A stretch of DNA of 64,000 nucleotides from Drosophila pseudoobscura. Taxonomy: Eukaryota; Arthropoda; Insecta; Diptera; Drosophilidae. Both the position numbers and the translations under genes were made by a program. The notes under the pieces are model-generated. The model did no database searches. It saw only the letters and a list, made by a program, of their open reading frames with translations, and was not told the origin of the DNA. Positions within the stretch are counted from its first letter, which is position 1. Each line of letters begins with the position of its first letter. Shown here piece after piece: positions 25,066-39,300 of the stretch. Location: positions 66,107,869-66,171,868 of the forward strand of contig NC_046683.1 in assembly GCF_009870125.1 (NCBI RefSeq), read 5' to 3'.

Positions 25066-26759
25066 GTAGGCTCTCTCTCTCTATGGCACTCTGTGGCACA
25101 CAAAAATGAAATGGATCCGTGTTTTGACGGTGGATGGATTTGATTTACACAGCAATTAAACGGCAGGGGGCAGGGGGTAGTGGGCAGGGGGGCATTAGAG
25201 GCGACGATTTGCTGCAGCAGGAGGTGTGTTTGATGGATGGCAGAGATTGATTTCAAGCATTTCTCTAAAGTGCAGTTCCCCTGAAAGATGATTCTATTCC
25301 GCATACCTTCAAAGTGGGACAGTTTTTGAGGACTTTACATCGATCCCCACTTCTTTTGCTTCTTCTGGCCAGTTCTAAACATCTCTTCACAGTATTTTGT
25401 CCTCCATCCTCCCAATCTGGCTAATCAGCTGCGTATCTATCAAAGAGATTGGAATCTGCCTATCCCCCGACCATCGTCGCAATCCTTTGCCCCCCCCCCC
25501 CCCCTCGAGGAGAAAAACTAATCTCTTCGCACTACGCCTAAACGCCTTCTTTCAATGTCAGAAATGTCTTTGGACTTCCGGGACGGGATAGCCGCCATAT
25601 CATTAGTGATTATCCCGAAGGGACAGGACCGGGACCAGGCCCAGGACAACGACAAGGACTCTTTTTCATGTATGTCATCGGAAATTGCGCCCATCGCTAA
25701 CACGCCTCATGATTGCCAGTGCACGCGCCCGCTAATAAACCCCCGCCCCCAACCCCCCAACCGCCCACAGACCGCTTTAACCCTATAAGCTTCCCCCAAG
25801 CCAGGGCGATAAAAAGCGTAGCCCGTCGAGGCCCAAGACAGGCCCAGCCAAGGCCGGGGGTCCTTCGTCTCCCTCTCCCCCCCGCTCTCTCTCTCTCTCT
25901 CTCTCGCTCTGGCTGTCTTGTCGCTCTGGTTGTGGTATCGGGCCATGTCATCGCTCAAAATAAATGTGAAAATGCTAATTTAACCCTTTTTATTATTCAT
26001 AGTCTTACACTTGGCCGCATCATCGTCATCGTCATCTTCAGCGCCATCGCGATGAGAGAACTTGAAGGAGAACCCCCACGTCTCTTCATCTCCCACTCGA
26101 TTTGCATGTCTTGAGAGACTCCTCTGGGGATCAGAAAAGGGCACAGGGGGAGGGGGAGGTGGTGGGAGGCTGTCGTGCCTCTGCCTCAATGTTGCATATT
26201 AAGACATTTGTCAACTTAATGTCGAGGACTTTTAGTCGAGTTATTAAAATATATATTCATTCCGTCTGCAAAAACTAATGGAATGGAACTCCCAGCCCCC
26301 TGCCGCCTGCCCCCTGCCTCCTGCCACGGATTTGACACGTGTCTGCCACTGCCACTGCCACAGCCACAGCCGTCGCCTCACGGCAACCAATTTCCCTGCT
26401 GTATATAATTTTTGGGTGGATTTCTCTGCCAAATTTGCCCCCGGAACTGCACGACGCGTGTGGGTGTCAATCAATTGGATTTCTATTCTGAATAATTTAC
26501 TTATGACATTTTGTGGCATTTTTATTGAATTTCCCAGCCCCAGTCCCAGACCCCGTCCCCGTCCCCGTCTGGGGAGAGAGAGGGAGAACCCTGTTCTAAT
26601 TTCGTCTTTAGATGTCCATTTCTTTGGCACTCTGACATTTTTTTTACCGTGGGCCCAATTATATTTGCTGTCCTCACTCCGTGCACGCGTTAAACATGCA
26701 CAAAAATGAGAAAAATTCAAACAATTCGAACAATTTGATTTAATTTATCGAAATATCTG

Positions 26760-26849
26760 TCGCTGAGAAGAGCCTCTAGCGATACACCCTTCCGCAGAGG
26801 CCACTCTGTCGATACTCCCTTCGCTACTGGCCTCCCTGTGGATATCCCC
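26760..26849. repeat. Three-copy 30-bp minisatellite
   Basis: Three diverged 30-bp units lie end to end (26760, 26790, 26820). Each ends in a CGATAC(A/T)CCC-like block and has GAGGCC/TGGCC in the middle. The period keeps a minus-strand frame open (G-V-S-T-x-x-P-x-x-K type decapeptides), but nothing else suggests coding. Confidence 0.6.
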
Positions 26850-29656
26850 GCCATGGATGCGCGACTGCTCCTCCGATATATGAACCATTTAGGCTCAAAC
26901 ATTGAGGGACTGCTCTCAATCAAAGGATTGCATTGGAGAGACCTCGAACGCCAAAGAAACAAAGGAGCCAGGAGCAAAGGGCCAGAGCCAGAGCCAGACG
27001 AAACCTTCAGACAAAAACCCCAACGAAAGACAGGGCTAAATATATTTCAGTTTTTCTGTGAGTTTTTCGGTCATCCACGAGTACAAGAAATTCCACGCAT
27101 ATTTTGCAATTTGAGAAATGAGACACAAAAACAGGGAGACCCTGTTCCCGTTCCCTGCTTCATCATCGTCTGCTACTCAAGAGAGCAGAGCAGAGAGCTG
27201 AGCAGAGAGCAGGTCAGAGCAGAGCAGAGGAGAGTTCTCTTTGTACCTGAGCAGCTCCAAAGCAGAGGAGGACTCCTCTCGCTTCTCTGGCCACCAAACG
27301 AAGGAATGTTCTCCTGCTCCGCTCTTCTCCGAATGGAGTCACCCATCTCGCATCTACCATTTGCCATCTCTGGTCTCTGGTCTCATTATCTGCGATAATA
27401 ACAAAACTTAACCCTAATAAAGTACAAATGGGACCAATTCGAATTCATTTGGCGCACATGCGGAGTGGAGTCCCGGCCCCCGCCCAAGGATCTCCGAATG
27501 CAAATTACACATGCGACTGGCAGATAAAAGCTCTCAGAGCACCCACTCCTCCCACTGCTCCCACTGTGAGCCATAAAATATGTCATATTTTAACAAAATG
27601 TTGCAACACAATTACAATAAACCCATTCGGCATGCGGCATGCGGCAAGCGGCATGCCCCTTTCGCTGGGCTCTGATATTCTCATATGGGACAGATAACGA
27701 CGCCCGTAATGAGTCCTTGCTCCACCGAAAAGGCAACGGCAACGACAATGGCAACGGCAAGGAGCAATGTCCTGGGCTGCCTGCGTGGAAACAATTGCAA
27801 AAGTTGCCGTCATTATCTATTAGTCCATAAATGGGAGATAGCAAAGGTAACCCAAAGGATTCTGGATGGAGTCCCGCATGGAGATGTGGAGGGTACGCAC
27901 TCTGAATGAATTTTGTAAGTGAAAAAGGATTAAAGTTGTGCTCTAGAAAACAGGAAACGGATTACTAGGCGCTGGCACTGGACCTACAAAGGAACAACTA
28001 TAAATAGAGAGAGGTTTTAGCTTTGGGGAATGCTTGAAAAACTATGAAAAATACATAAATGAGTGCTTGGTAGTGGATTAGTTGCCCAAAGATTCAAAGT
28101 AAGTACTTCATTTCGGGAGGAATAGAAATAAATAGAAATTCCGGCCCAAACCCAGCCCAAGCGACCGAGAAGCGCTGCCGCATGACACGCCGGAATACTT
28201 TGAATACAGCTCAAATACAGTTCTGCAATTAGTTGCACACTCCCAATCGCCCTCCCCTCCTCCTCCCTGGCATGTACCGAGTAATCCTGCTAGTCCCACG
28301 GGATAATGTGTGTCCTCCTCTCGTCCTCTCTTCCTCTCCTCCTGTCCGCCCTGGACACAATTGCAATGCAATCCAGAGGCTAATCAGGCCATTTCCATTT
28401 GGTTTTTATTGCTAATGAGAGAACACGTCATAAAGTTCTAGTGCCAGGGCCAGTCGCTCTGCTGTGCTCTGCTCTGCTGTGCTGTGCTGACCAGAGTGCG
28501 CAAATCTCTCAATTAGTTTATACAAATTAGTTTACCGCCCGTCGGGGAATTCCACTGAAAGTCCAGTCCCCAAGGGCAGAGTGGGAGGGGAGGCAGCACT
28601 TGGAATGGGAATTGAATTGGATTTGACTTACTAATTAAATGAAATCGATCGAACAGAACAATACAAATGGAAACGCAAACGAAAAGTAAATCAAAAGTCG
28701 AAAAACTCGAAAAAAAACAAAAAAAAAAGCACAAACGAAAAACAATAAAAAGTCGTCCAATTACCATAAAAAAGAGATTTGTTTACGGTTTACACACCTC
28801 GGAAGACCATGAAAGACCTCGAAACAAAAGATTAATGAGATTTCCCTGAGCCTGAAAGGCCAATAAAAGTTGTGTGCCCCCTCGAAGTCCCGAAACACCG
28901 AAAACCGAAGCCCAAATCCCAGAGCCCACAGCCCAGATCCCAGGGAGGCATTCCGACAGGCAGGTGTCAAAGTTTAAATGGTTCCTGGCTGCCATTTAAT
29001 TGCTGGGAGACGGCGTGGCAGAGTGCGAGTCCTGTGCCTGTGAGCCTATAATTAATATGCTAATAAAATGCCTGAATGACAGTTGAACAAGGACTTTTGA
29101 CAGCTCCAGAGACAGAGACAGAGTCCTCCTCCGCCCCCCTGCTGCGGGAATAAACTTTCCGTGGAATGTGAGCAGCCGAAGGAGCAGCATTCCACAGACC
29201 ACATATTGAAGTTGGCTGTAAATCATGATTATCTTTTTATTGCTGACATTTGTGGGGGTCGGGGGCCTTTATATGAACTCCAGGACCACCCTCTGCCGCA
29301 GAGGCGCGAGTCGCAGAGTGAGGGAGAGAGAGGAATGTCCTTAAAGTGGGGTGGGAGCGAAAGCAAGAGCCACCATCGACTGCTGCATAACGAGATTTGA
29401 AACGGTTTGCGGGGCTTTGCTCTAATGGATGATGGTCTTCCAACTAATGTCCGGCCACAGCCCCCGGTCACCTTTCGGTTCAGGATATGGATTGGGGTCA
29501 GCGTTCACGGGAGGACAATTCACTTGGCGGCCAAGCAATTCTCATTGCAGCAATGGAATGGCAGCAGTCTCGACTGCCAAAAGACATTCCAATCGAATGC
29601 CATTCGATGATAAAAATCGTGCCAAACGATAATCCACTAAAACATTTACACTTCTC

Positions 29657-29692
29657 CACACACACCCACACACACACACACACACACACACA
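29657..29692. repeat. (CA)n microsatellite
   Basis: This is a 36-bp CA run with one CCC interruption. Confidence 0.95.
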
Positions 29693-30199
29693 GAGGAGAG
29701 TGCCAAGGAGCAGCACTCACAGGAAACGGAAGATGTCCTGCCGGGCAAAGTGCCAAGCCTGGAGCCGGAGCTCCGGCTGGATTAGCAGCGAACGACGCGC
29801 TGTCGGTATCCTGCCGTTAGTGCCATGCCACAGGACAATGCAACATTACAATAATGTGCACTTTTATGGACAGTTAACGGCTGCAGCTGCCATAAACGCA
29901 TTACGGCATATCCCTACGATCCGTACGATGCCAAAGGACATCACTGGAATCCCAAAAATGTCCTCCCTCCCCAGGAAGGTGTGAAGATATGGAATTCGAT
30001 GACTGCTATCGATGGCTGCTTAAGAGGCTGTTACGGAGTACAGTCATGCATGATGGAGCAAATATTTCTCAACACTAAATGGGGGCAAAGAATGAGAAGA
30101 GAACAGAGCAAGGAGAGATTTACTGGGAGAATGAGTGCAGGATACCAATCCTTACCAATCTAACGATTGACCAATCTACCAATCTGATGCTCCTAATGG

Positions 30200-30660
30200 G
30201 AAATGCACTTGAAAAGCTTAGCAATGGTAATGTCTAAGAGTTTGGAAAGCCTTTTACAACACTTACTTGAATAGGGGAATGAGTGGAATGTGATCTGCTT
30301 CTGTCTCTATCTGATGATTTGAATGGTAATTGGTTTGTCTATCGGATTAATGAATGCTAAATGGATTACAGTGTGGCTATTCACTAATAAAGCCTAAGAC
30401 GATGTCTTTTACAACACTGACTGCTAGAATGAGATCCATGGACAAAGTCAATGTTAGAACAAGTGGATTCAATCTGATGATTTGAATGGTAAATGGTATC
30501 CCTATCTGATGATTCAATACTAAATGTACTACAGTGTGGATTTACTCACTAATGAAGCCTAAGACGATGCCTTTTACAACACTGAATGCACGAAATAATG
30601 AAGGAAGTAGAAAATGAGTAGAATGGAACATTAAAATTTGATAAATTGAATATGAAATGG
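30200..30660 (+). repeat. Three diverged copies of a ~160-bp unit
   Basis: CTTTTACAACAC recurs at about 30,250, 30,405 and 30,570. ATCTGATGATTTGAATGG recurs at 30309 and 30472, and TACAGTGTGG precedes CACTAAT(A/G)AAGCCTAAGACGA in the second and third copies. The block is AT-rich against its GC-richer flanks, so it may be an inserted element or local satellite seed. Confidence 0.8.
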
Positions 30661-33600
30661 ATTCCGAATAATCAAACATAAGAATATGTGTTGTTATGGA
30701 TTGAGGGATAATCCTTTCGCAAGACCAAACTTGAAAAGTAATAGGAAAACGCAAATTATAAGTTTTTGAAGGTGAAACGTATTTCAAAGAGAACTACTTC
30801 CTACTTCAGGCTTCCCTTCCACTGTTCGAGAGAGAGAGAGAAAGAGGAACAGCAGCCCGCTCCGTGGAACATTCCACCAGTTGACTTCTTGGCTTTTTTG
30901 GGGGACACACAAGGTCCCATAAAAGGTAATCTCATATCTAAATGGCCCTAACTCATGGCCAGACCACAAATCTCTGGCAAAAGCAAGCAACAGTTAAGCT
31001 CGGACTCGGACTTGGGGATACAGATACAGATACAGCTGCAGATACGGATACAGTACATAAATAAGGGACAACACAGCCGAGAGCCTCCCCGAGAAACCAT
31101 CTAAATTAATTATTTATAGTCGCAGAGCAATTGGGTTTGAATAATAAAACGATTTGCACTGCGTCCCGAAACTAAACATGATTCATGCGGAAGGATTGCA
31201 GCCACGAAATATGGCCAAGCAGATACAGAGACAGAGAGCGAGAGAGGGCCACGGAGTTTAAATTATGGCCAAAAGAAAGTTAAATGGAGCCACAACTTAC
31301 GGGGCCACTGACTGCCTGGTACCTGCCTGCCTCCCAGAATGAATGGCTCTTGAGATCTTACGCCACTTTCCCTAAGACAACAACAAAGAGGATAATCAGA
31401 GAAGGAAGCTCTTTGCCAGGAGGAGGAGTTGCAACAGAGTCACGAGGCAGGAGGCAGGAGGAAGGAGGTGTTTGCCACAGTCACTGCCAATGGCAATGGC
31501 AATGGCAATGACACTGGTGGCAGGAGGACAAATCTAAATCTAATTTTAAGAACCCTCGACCCCTCAACCGTAAGAACCGCCCCTGGCCAATTATATTAAT
31601 ACAGTTACTCGAATTTATGTCTCAACTTTTGAGTGGAGCAAAGGGGCAGGGCAGGGGCAGAGGCAGGGGCAGAGGCGGGCAGAAAATGCGGAACACAGAA
31701 ACAGAAACAGGAGCAGCAGCCAGCAGCTAGCAGCCAGAAGCAGGACCTGGAGTCGAAGTGGCAGTGGCAGTGGCAAAAGTGTCTCCAAAATTGAATTTGC
31801 ATAATTTTAAAAGCTTCAAATGCTGCTTCTGCGGCTTCCAAGTGGCATATTGACAGGACGCACAGGACGCACAGGAATACAAGTAAAAGGAAGGATGCGG
31901 GGCCAGGGGTGGCTGGAAATCGGAATGGAAATGATGTTTTTGATTTTGATTATGCAAATTTAAGTGTCTGAACAATGTTTGCTCATCGAAGCTGAAACGG
32001 AAAGCGGAAAATGGGAAACAGGAGATGGGCGATGGGAAACCCCCTCCTGAAAACCAGAGGAAACTTTGGCGTATATGTTAATTACTGAACGCAAGATCTG
32101 GTCTGTAGATTGTGCAATATAAGCCAAGATATATGCACTATCTTTGGACTCCTCTTGCATGGAAAGTGGTCTCCGTTTTGTGGGTCAGACAACTGGCGAC
32201 AGCTCTATGTGATGGGTCTTCCATCAGTACATCAGTACTTCAGTCCTTCAGTCCACCCTTTCATTAATGTCCTTCTCTTGATATTAAAGCATGATTCCTC
32301 ATATAAATGACTTCATTAGAGCAAACAGAACTTTTAGTACGCCAAATATTTTGTAATGAAAGCGCCAAACTGTCTCCACTCTTTCCAGAGATGGGCGCCG
32401 GCATTCCTCGCACTCTGACCTCATCTTCTCGAAGCCTCAAAGAGCGCTGTCATTTGCCTCCAAGAAGACTTTTTCTTGAGTTCCTTGGTGAATGAAAAAA
32501 GACGAGCAGTCACCTGCTGACACAAAGGGAAAATCCCATTCATTGTTGGAAGTTCAAGTGCAGAAATTCCTGACCTGACCTTTAAATGCAATAATTCCCC
32601 CAAATATTAACCAGAAGCATGGTAGACAGCTGGGAGTGGGACCAAATGGAAGTGGAACGCGGGCTTTGACAGATTTTTCTTTGAAATGGAGGGCAACCCT
32701 GGGGCCACAGGCACGTTTCATTCCATTTTGATTGGTAATAATCGATCCCAGAGGCATTTTCTCTTTCTTCTTTCGGGGAGGGTTTCCCTTCCTTGAAGCT
32801 TGACTTTAAGCTGAGGTTAAAGCCACTCCCTGACTCTTGCCATGCTTTAAGCCATTGTCATCTGTGTTCCCTTCTCGCTCTTGACTTTTTATCTCTCAAA
32901 AAGGACTCGCTCTCCTGGAGGATTAAAAAGAAATCCACTCGAAATTGAATACGATTAAATACGAAATTGACCTCTGGCTCGGACCGTATGCAAATGCCCA
33001 ATAATCCCAGAAGCAACAGCAGATCCCCAGCCTACGCCACCCTTCTCCGTTCATTTAATCGAGCTGTGAAAGTCATGGCCCAGGCTACACCCGTAGCCGG
33101 CAAACCAATTGTCCTTTTCCCTGTCCCGTGGTCCGTTCGTGTTGTCTGTGTTTCCTTGTTCCCTGTGTTGTTGCTACAGCATTTTAAAATCGAATTTTCA
33201 GCCGCACACACACACAAAAAAAGGGGTGGAACCGGGTCGGGGAGTCCTTGTGCCTCGGTTCGTTTTGGCTTTTTATTGTCATGCAACAATTCTGCGGCAA
33301 GTTTCGAGGGTTGGCACCACCAGTCGACGTCCTGCCATAGGGGTTTTTCGATGGCCGCATAGGGGTGGGGAGGGGGGAGACACTGTTCTCAAAACATAAT
33401 TACGTGCATGTAAACAATAATTTAATTTCGCACTAATGCTGCAAATTTGTGGGCTGATTGTGTGGCCTTTTGCTAACGAACTTATACGCGTATTGGCGGA
33501 GGCGGAGGCAGGGGCATAGGAAGGGGTTGTGAGAACGGGTCGGAGAGGGATGGGGGTGTAAAATCTGGCAACATTCGTAGTGGAGATGTTCGAGTATATC

Positions 33601-36300
33601 CCCGAACCTCCTTCGATTCGGGGGTCATAACTTTTTCTTGGGCACATGACAAATTTCAGATTTCTTTTTGTGAAAGATTTATGGCAGGAGACCCTTTGGA
33701 ATCCCCTTTCGCTGACATAATGTCTGCAAATCAATAAATTATGCCTCATAAATCTTGTCCAAGCCAAGACCAAGGCTCCAAAGCTCTAAGGATTCCAATG
33801 ACAGCCAAACAAGTGTTCCCGTCATTGAAGAGGGAAAAGTGTGGAATTCTGGTATCATTTAATAGTGTTAGGAGCACTTTTTGAATATACCAAGGACTAC
33901 TGCAATGATTCCCGACTGTCTTAGGTTCTTGTGGCTTTAGGGAGGTCTAGTGTTGGAAAAGGCACTGCCTTTAATAGGCATTTAATTTTTCATTGTTTAC
34001 AATATTCGGCAATGACAAACAAAAACAAGAGGTTTCGTGTCCCTTTTGAATGTTGGGAATCGTCTATTGGTACTCTATTGGTATGAAGAAACTCTTCGTT
34101 TCATCCAGGTAAAAGTTTTGGAAAATGAACCACAGAATGAAACAATGATAGCAATGAGAGTGTTCCCCTTGGTAGGTATTGAAAAGTGGGATAAATTGGT
34201 ATATTTCAAGTGGTGTTCAGAAGTTCAAGTTGAATGATGGACGGATCTTCGGTTCTCTGTTCCATTCCGCTGTTCCTGAATGACAGAAACACGTGTATTC
34301 CTGTCACTTTTCAGAGCTGCAATTCTCTCGTGTGGCACTCGATTGAAGTTCCTGATTTTGGCAACTGTCTCTGGTTAGAGGGGGCGGGGCGTCTTGTGGG
34401 GCGTGGCGCAGTGCAATCGAGTCGGAAACATCAATGCCAAAAGCATCCAAAAAGTGAATTTCAATTGAAACCCATTCAATCGAACGAGAGATTTTTTCAT
34501 CTTTCGAGGCAATTTTCTTTCCTCAATAGTTTATCCATCACAATCATCAGCAGGAACAGCAGGAGCACCAGTCAGGGGCAACGGCAAGGGGCAGGGGCCA
34601 GAGAGAATCAGAGAACTAGAGAAATCTCTTCTGCTTGGATAGAGGCCAGAAATGAAGGAAGGCGGAAAGGAAACACCACACAATACACAAGCAGAGGGCA
34701 AACAGGATGTTCATTAGGTTCGCTGCATTTCTCTTATTAAATCTAGATTTCCAGCAGCAACAAGAGGGGAAAGTCCAGTAAAGGAGCGGGTGAGCGGGGT
34801 GGCTGGGGGCAAAGAAATTAAAGCGGAGAAAGTAATGAAAGCCAAATGATGAATAATACATGAAACAACTTCATTTCAACGCCTGCCCTGCGCGATTCGC
34901 TCTCGAGGATTAAATGATTATCAGAGGCATTTAATCAATGGTGAAACTTGACCGGCAGGAGGGGAGACGGGAGACGGGAGTGTGGGGGTGGAGGTGGAGG
35001 TGGAGGGGCGTCCGAGCAATTACCCTGACCAGTTACCCACGGGGTGGGGTGGGGTGTTGTGGTACTACCATCGACGGGGGTCTTCCAAAATGATATCCGT
35101 CTTGGTTTCTTCAGCCAAGAATCCCCGAAGAATTTCCGAATTAGAGCTCGCTTTTCCTTCAACTTTCCCCTCCATTTCCTCTATGGCTTTCTCTAGTTTT
35201 CTCGCTTTGAGAAAGGGTTCCTTTCCCTCTCCTTTTCAGCTTTCACTTCCAGAATTAGAGCTCTCTTTCTCCATCTTTCTCCGCTCTCCATTCCACATTT
35301 CCTGTGCTCCAGAATGGTGTCACTTCTCGCCGATTCCTTGGGGATTCTTTCACGTTTCTAAATTAGTGGAAATATTGTTCTCTGTTCCCCTCTCCTGTCC
35401 CTTGCCCGGTTTCTCTCTGTGTGCTCAGGGCTTGTCGCCATCTCTGTGACTGCTGGGATTCCTTTGGGCCTGTTTGGCCAATTCATCAGCGCCCAAATTG
35501 AGCCAGAGAGAGAGCTGCGCTCCCCACTGTCCATCCACATGTGTGTAACCGGATCCACACATCCTCCTCCTGCTCCTGCCTCCTGCCGCCTGCTCTGACA
35601 TCAGCATACGTAATCCAATGAAACGAATGCTTTATTGGCTTAATGGAGCTGACGAGGATGCGGCACAGTGGCCCCCAGCCCCCAGCCACCTCCCTCTCTC
35701 TCTCTCTCTCTGGAGGATTCGAAAGTGTATCGAAATGAAAAAGGACAATTTAATTTAATTTGACCGCAGCCACGAAAAAGGACACACAGCACACAGAACA
35801 CAACACACATGAGGGATATCCCCACAGATATGCAGAAAAGGTTATGCGGCATTGGCCATAATTCACACTTGTGACCACAAAACGACAGAGAGAGAGAGAG
35901 ACAGCACAAGAGAGAGAGGGAATTTGTAAGAGGAGTGAGCAGAGAGCAATGGGCGGTGGGCGGTGGGAGCCAGGGAGTAGGATGAAGGACGTGAACGGGA
36001 ATCCTTAATTTATGGCCACTAATTGCATTGATGATAAATTTAATTTCGAATTAAGCCAGCAGTGTGGCACGGCGGAAAGGGAGGGGCAGGAAGGCGGCGA
36101 ATACATGGCGGGAGGGGGTGGGAGAGTGTGCAGAGTAAGGGGAGTACAGAGAGGAGTCCCGCAGAGCGAGAGAGCGGGGAACACACTTGTTTGGAGAACT
36201 TATAATCCGACAGACCAGAGCTCAAGGATCCCAATAACAAAACCCAAAAAGCCAAAAAACCCTAGAGCATGATTTACACACATTCTTTGCGGAGCACAAT
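30661..36300. other. Non-coding, simple-repeat-rich DNA
   Basis: No supported gene. Repeats include GATACA at about 31,018-31,055, TGGCAA at about 31,486-31,510, GGGGCAGAGGCA at about 31,640-31,680, GGTGGAG at about 34,985-35,006 and GA tracts at about 35,885-35,925. An AT-rich patch at 33,780-34,240 has a short open frame that I do not accept as a gene. Confidence 0.5.
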
Positions 36301-36310
36301 TTGAATTTTT

Positions 36311-36369
36311 GACATTTTTTTGAATGTCAGGAGCAGAAGAGAATCCCCCTCCTGCAGGGGGAGGGGGAT
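36311..36369. repeat. Two adjacent short hairpins
   Basis: GACATT/AATGTC lies at about 36,311-36,328. A 10-bp perfect inverted repeat follows: ATCCCCCTCC at 36343-36352 and its complement at 36360-36369, with a 7-base loop. Confidence 0.6.
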
Positions 36370-39300
36370 GTAGAATCCTGCCCGTGGGGGGTGGGAATTC
36401 CCCTTATGACAGCCAGACCATGTTCGACTGTCATTTGGGCATTCATAATCGTAAGTCAAGAGGCCTGTGACAACCAGTTGACAAGACCAATAAAGGGACA
36501 TCCGTTTTGAAGAGTTTTGAAGAGTTCAACTGGAAGAACTTTGAGGAGAAATAATGGAGGGCATAGAACTAACAGTAGGTATCCTATAACTAAGGAAAGA
36601 CTTTTTTAAGGAACTTAAGGAAGGAGTTTTATCAGAAGTAGTACAAATAAATGACATTGAACAAAACAAAGGGAAGGAAAGTTTAAAAACTGCAAAGAAC
36701 ACAGAACTTGGGGGACTATTTTGTAAAGAAAACTGCAGGAACTCCCAAGAAAACTAAGCAAAGAAAGAAAGGAAGGGAAAGAAAGTCTTTGAATAAAACG
36801 AACACGACTTAAAGCTTTTATTAGAAGTGAAATTTCAACAGAACTCGCTAGGTATCTCAGGGTATAAAGTCCCTGAGTTCACAGGTTCTTTAGAGAAGGA
36901 AAATCCCTGCTAAAAGCACACATTATTAACCTTTTCTTTGGGTTGGAGACGTATAGTCGAAGATCGTCTGGAATGGGACTGATTCCAACTATGTTTCCGA
37001 CTTGATCTTTCATTCCCTGGAAACACTCTGCCGGGCTTCTCAGAAAAGTAGCCGTTCGCAGCGTTTTCCTTTACCTATAGAAAACATTAATCATTGTTAG
37101 CCAACAAATTGCTTTCCTATGCTGATTTGTATTGCTCTGCAGACCCTCGCACCATCCACCGTCCGAGTCGCAAGGACATCGGGGATATAGCGCTGGAAGT
37201 CAGGCAAATATTATCGCACCACACATGAGGAGTGCGATGCGAGTTGGTTTATTGGATTTGCCTGGCAATCGTAATGGTCAGGGGGCGGGAGAGACTGTAT
37301 ACCCAATTCGAAGGATACCCAAACCCCCAGGAGTTGAAAGGAATGTCCATCAAAGAGACTTCCTGCAAGACGCATAAATTATCCTTTTCCTTTTGGTTCT
37401 TTTGGTGCTTTCGGTGCTTTTCGCCGCTTTCCCGCACAGAGGAAAAGTGTGAAAATTCGTTGGGCAGACAAGTGCAAAGTAATGATATGCAATCCAATTT
37501 ACTGCCGGATGGATGGAACAGGACACTGAACACTGGACACACAGGAACTTGCACATTCATCACTTTCCTGATGGACTTGAGTCCTGCCTGTCCTTCTTTC
37601 GCATTTCGCACGAAGGAGGAGCAGCAGGACTTCTCTCCAGAGAAACGAGTGGCTGGAGGAGGAGGAGGAGGAGGCGGACAAGTGTCAATTTGCAAGGCAT
37701 TATAGGGGGCTGGGTCGGGGGATTGGCTCTCCGTTTTTTATTGTTTACTCAACGGAAAAGAAAAGAGAGGGGGGCTCTACGTCCTTCCCTGGAAGGATAA
37801 TTACACATGTGCTTGCAAGTGCGGCAAATGTTTTCACGCCAGATTCAGATTTCTCGGATAAAGCCCCTGCCTAACGGGTTAATTACACGATTTCCACCCC
37901 CTTCCTTGGGGTGTAACTGTGACTCGCTTCCTTCTCGAGCCCGAAGGCACCTTCTCGAAGGTATCTGCCGCCCGAAAGCCCCACATGGGAGTGAGTGCCA
38001 CGCCCTTAATGGGTTTATTGTAATTTGGCCCAGAATATATGACATATTTTATGACTCGCAGAGCGATTATCTCTTTGAGACTCTCAGAATTAGCATGGCT
38101 CGGAGATGTGAAAAAGGGCCAGGAAAACAGAGAGAAATTAGCAGAAAAAGAAGGAATGGGGAGTAGAGGCGGGCAGAGAAGTGGAGGCCACAAATGGCTA
38201 GACCCTTCTATCCGAAAAGAAATACAGAAATACATAAGAAATTAATATGAGAAATAGAAGGGGATAAGGTTGAGGTTTATGAATTTGTGGAAGATTTGCT
38301 GTGCAGAAACTTCCCGAATGACATCGAAGATTATCCACCTGCAATGGGCCATACTTTTCCCCCACAAAGACAAGAATCAGAGTACTATATCTTCGGGTTT
38401 CTGGCTCTCCATCTGGCCGCACAGGACCGCATTTGTGTGGCGAATTCTAATTGAGTTTTCCCTCTAATTTATGGCGCTGCAATTTGGACACAAAAAGGAG
38501 GGCGAAACCATTTCTCAGTCCATAAAATACAATCGTAAAATCAGTCACCTGTGAGGGAAGAAGACCTCCGCTCCCCCCCAAAAAAATGATGGGAAAAAAG
38601 AGTGAAAAAACCTTTGAAAATGCTCGAACCCCTTGGAAAAGTTGGACAAAATTTGCATAGGAAAATCATAAAAATTTCTGGTGTTGTGTTTTTTTGTTGG
38701 TGTCTTTGGAAAGTGCAATTTGGAGGCGTGACGAGGGGCGTGAGTGGGAGTTGCGTCTTACCTCTTTCCAGCAGGGAGAAGGACTCTTTTTCGTCGCTTT
38801 GGAAGTGGGAGAAGGATGTGGAAACTTTGGGAGAAAGACTTTGGGGCCAGAGACAGATTAGGAAAGTTTCCCCAAAGAAGATTCTTCGTTTCAAAGGCTT
38901 AAAAGCTGCCAAAAGGAATTAGTTAATCGCTGCTCCGAATCGCAGAAACGTGATGATATTTTTGGCTTCAACTTTGACCCGAAGGTGAGCTCGTGCTCTA
39001 CCTTCAGTTTCCTATAAATATTTCGCTCGATTTTCGGACTGAAACTGCGTTTGTTTCTCCCGCAGATGAGTGTCACAGAATCAAGTGGAACGTTCAATGG
39101 GACTCCTTCTCCAGAGAAGAGTCTGAGGGGGAGCAGGGAGCAGCTAGCAGGGAGAGTGCTGAGTGTGGCAAAGTGTTTGGCATGTCCTCAGGGGAAATCC
39201 ATTGGTCAGCAAGGGGCCACAGGACACAGGACACAAGACACAAGACACGACACGGAAAGCGTTGCAAGGCGGCCATTGAGGCAGCCGCAATGTTTACGCT

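Larger units (their letters stand above)
25066..30200. other. Non-coding, simple-repeat-rich DNA
   Basis: No supported gene. It includes C14 at 25491-25504, a CT tract at about 25,880-25,906, the 30-bp minisatellite at 26760-26849, AGAGCAG repeats at about 27,180-27,230, and a CA run at 29657-29692. Confidence 0.5.

Noticed and set aside
26838..27398. Plus-strand open frame of 186 codons
   Set aside because: It is built partly from AGAGCAG repeats and low-complexity DNA, with no recognisable protein features.
34037..34237. 66-codon plus-strand frame with a plausible hydrophobic/acidic mix
   Set aside because: It begins with GTG and not ATG, lies in AT-rich DNA and shows no flanking signals. 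Chance is the simpler explanation.
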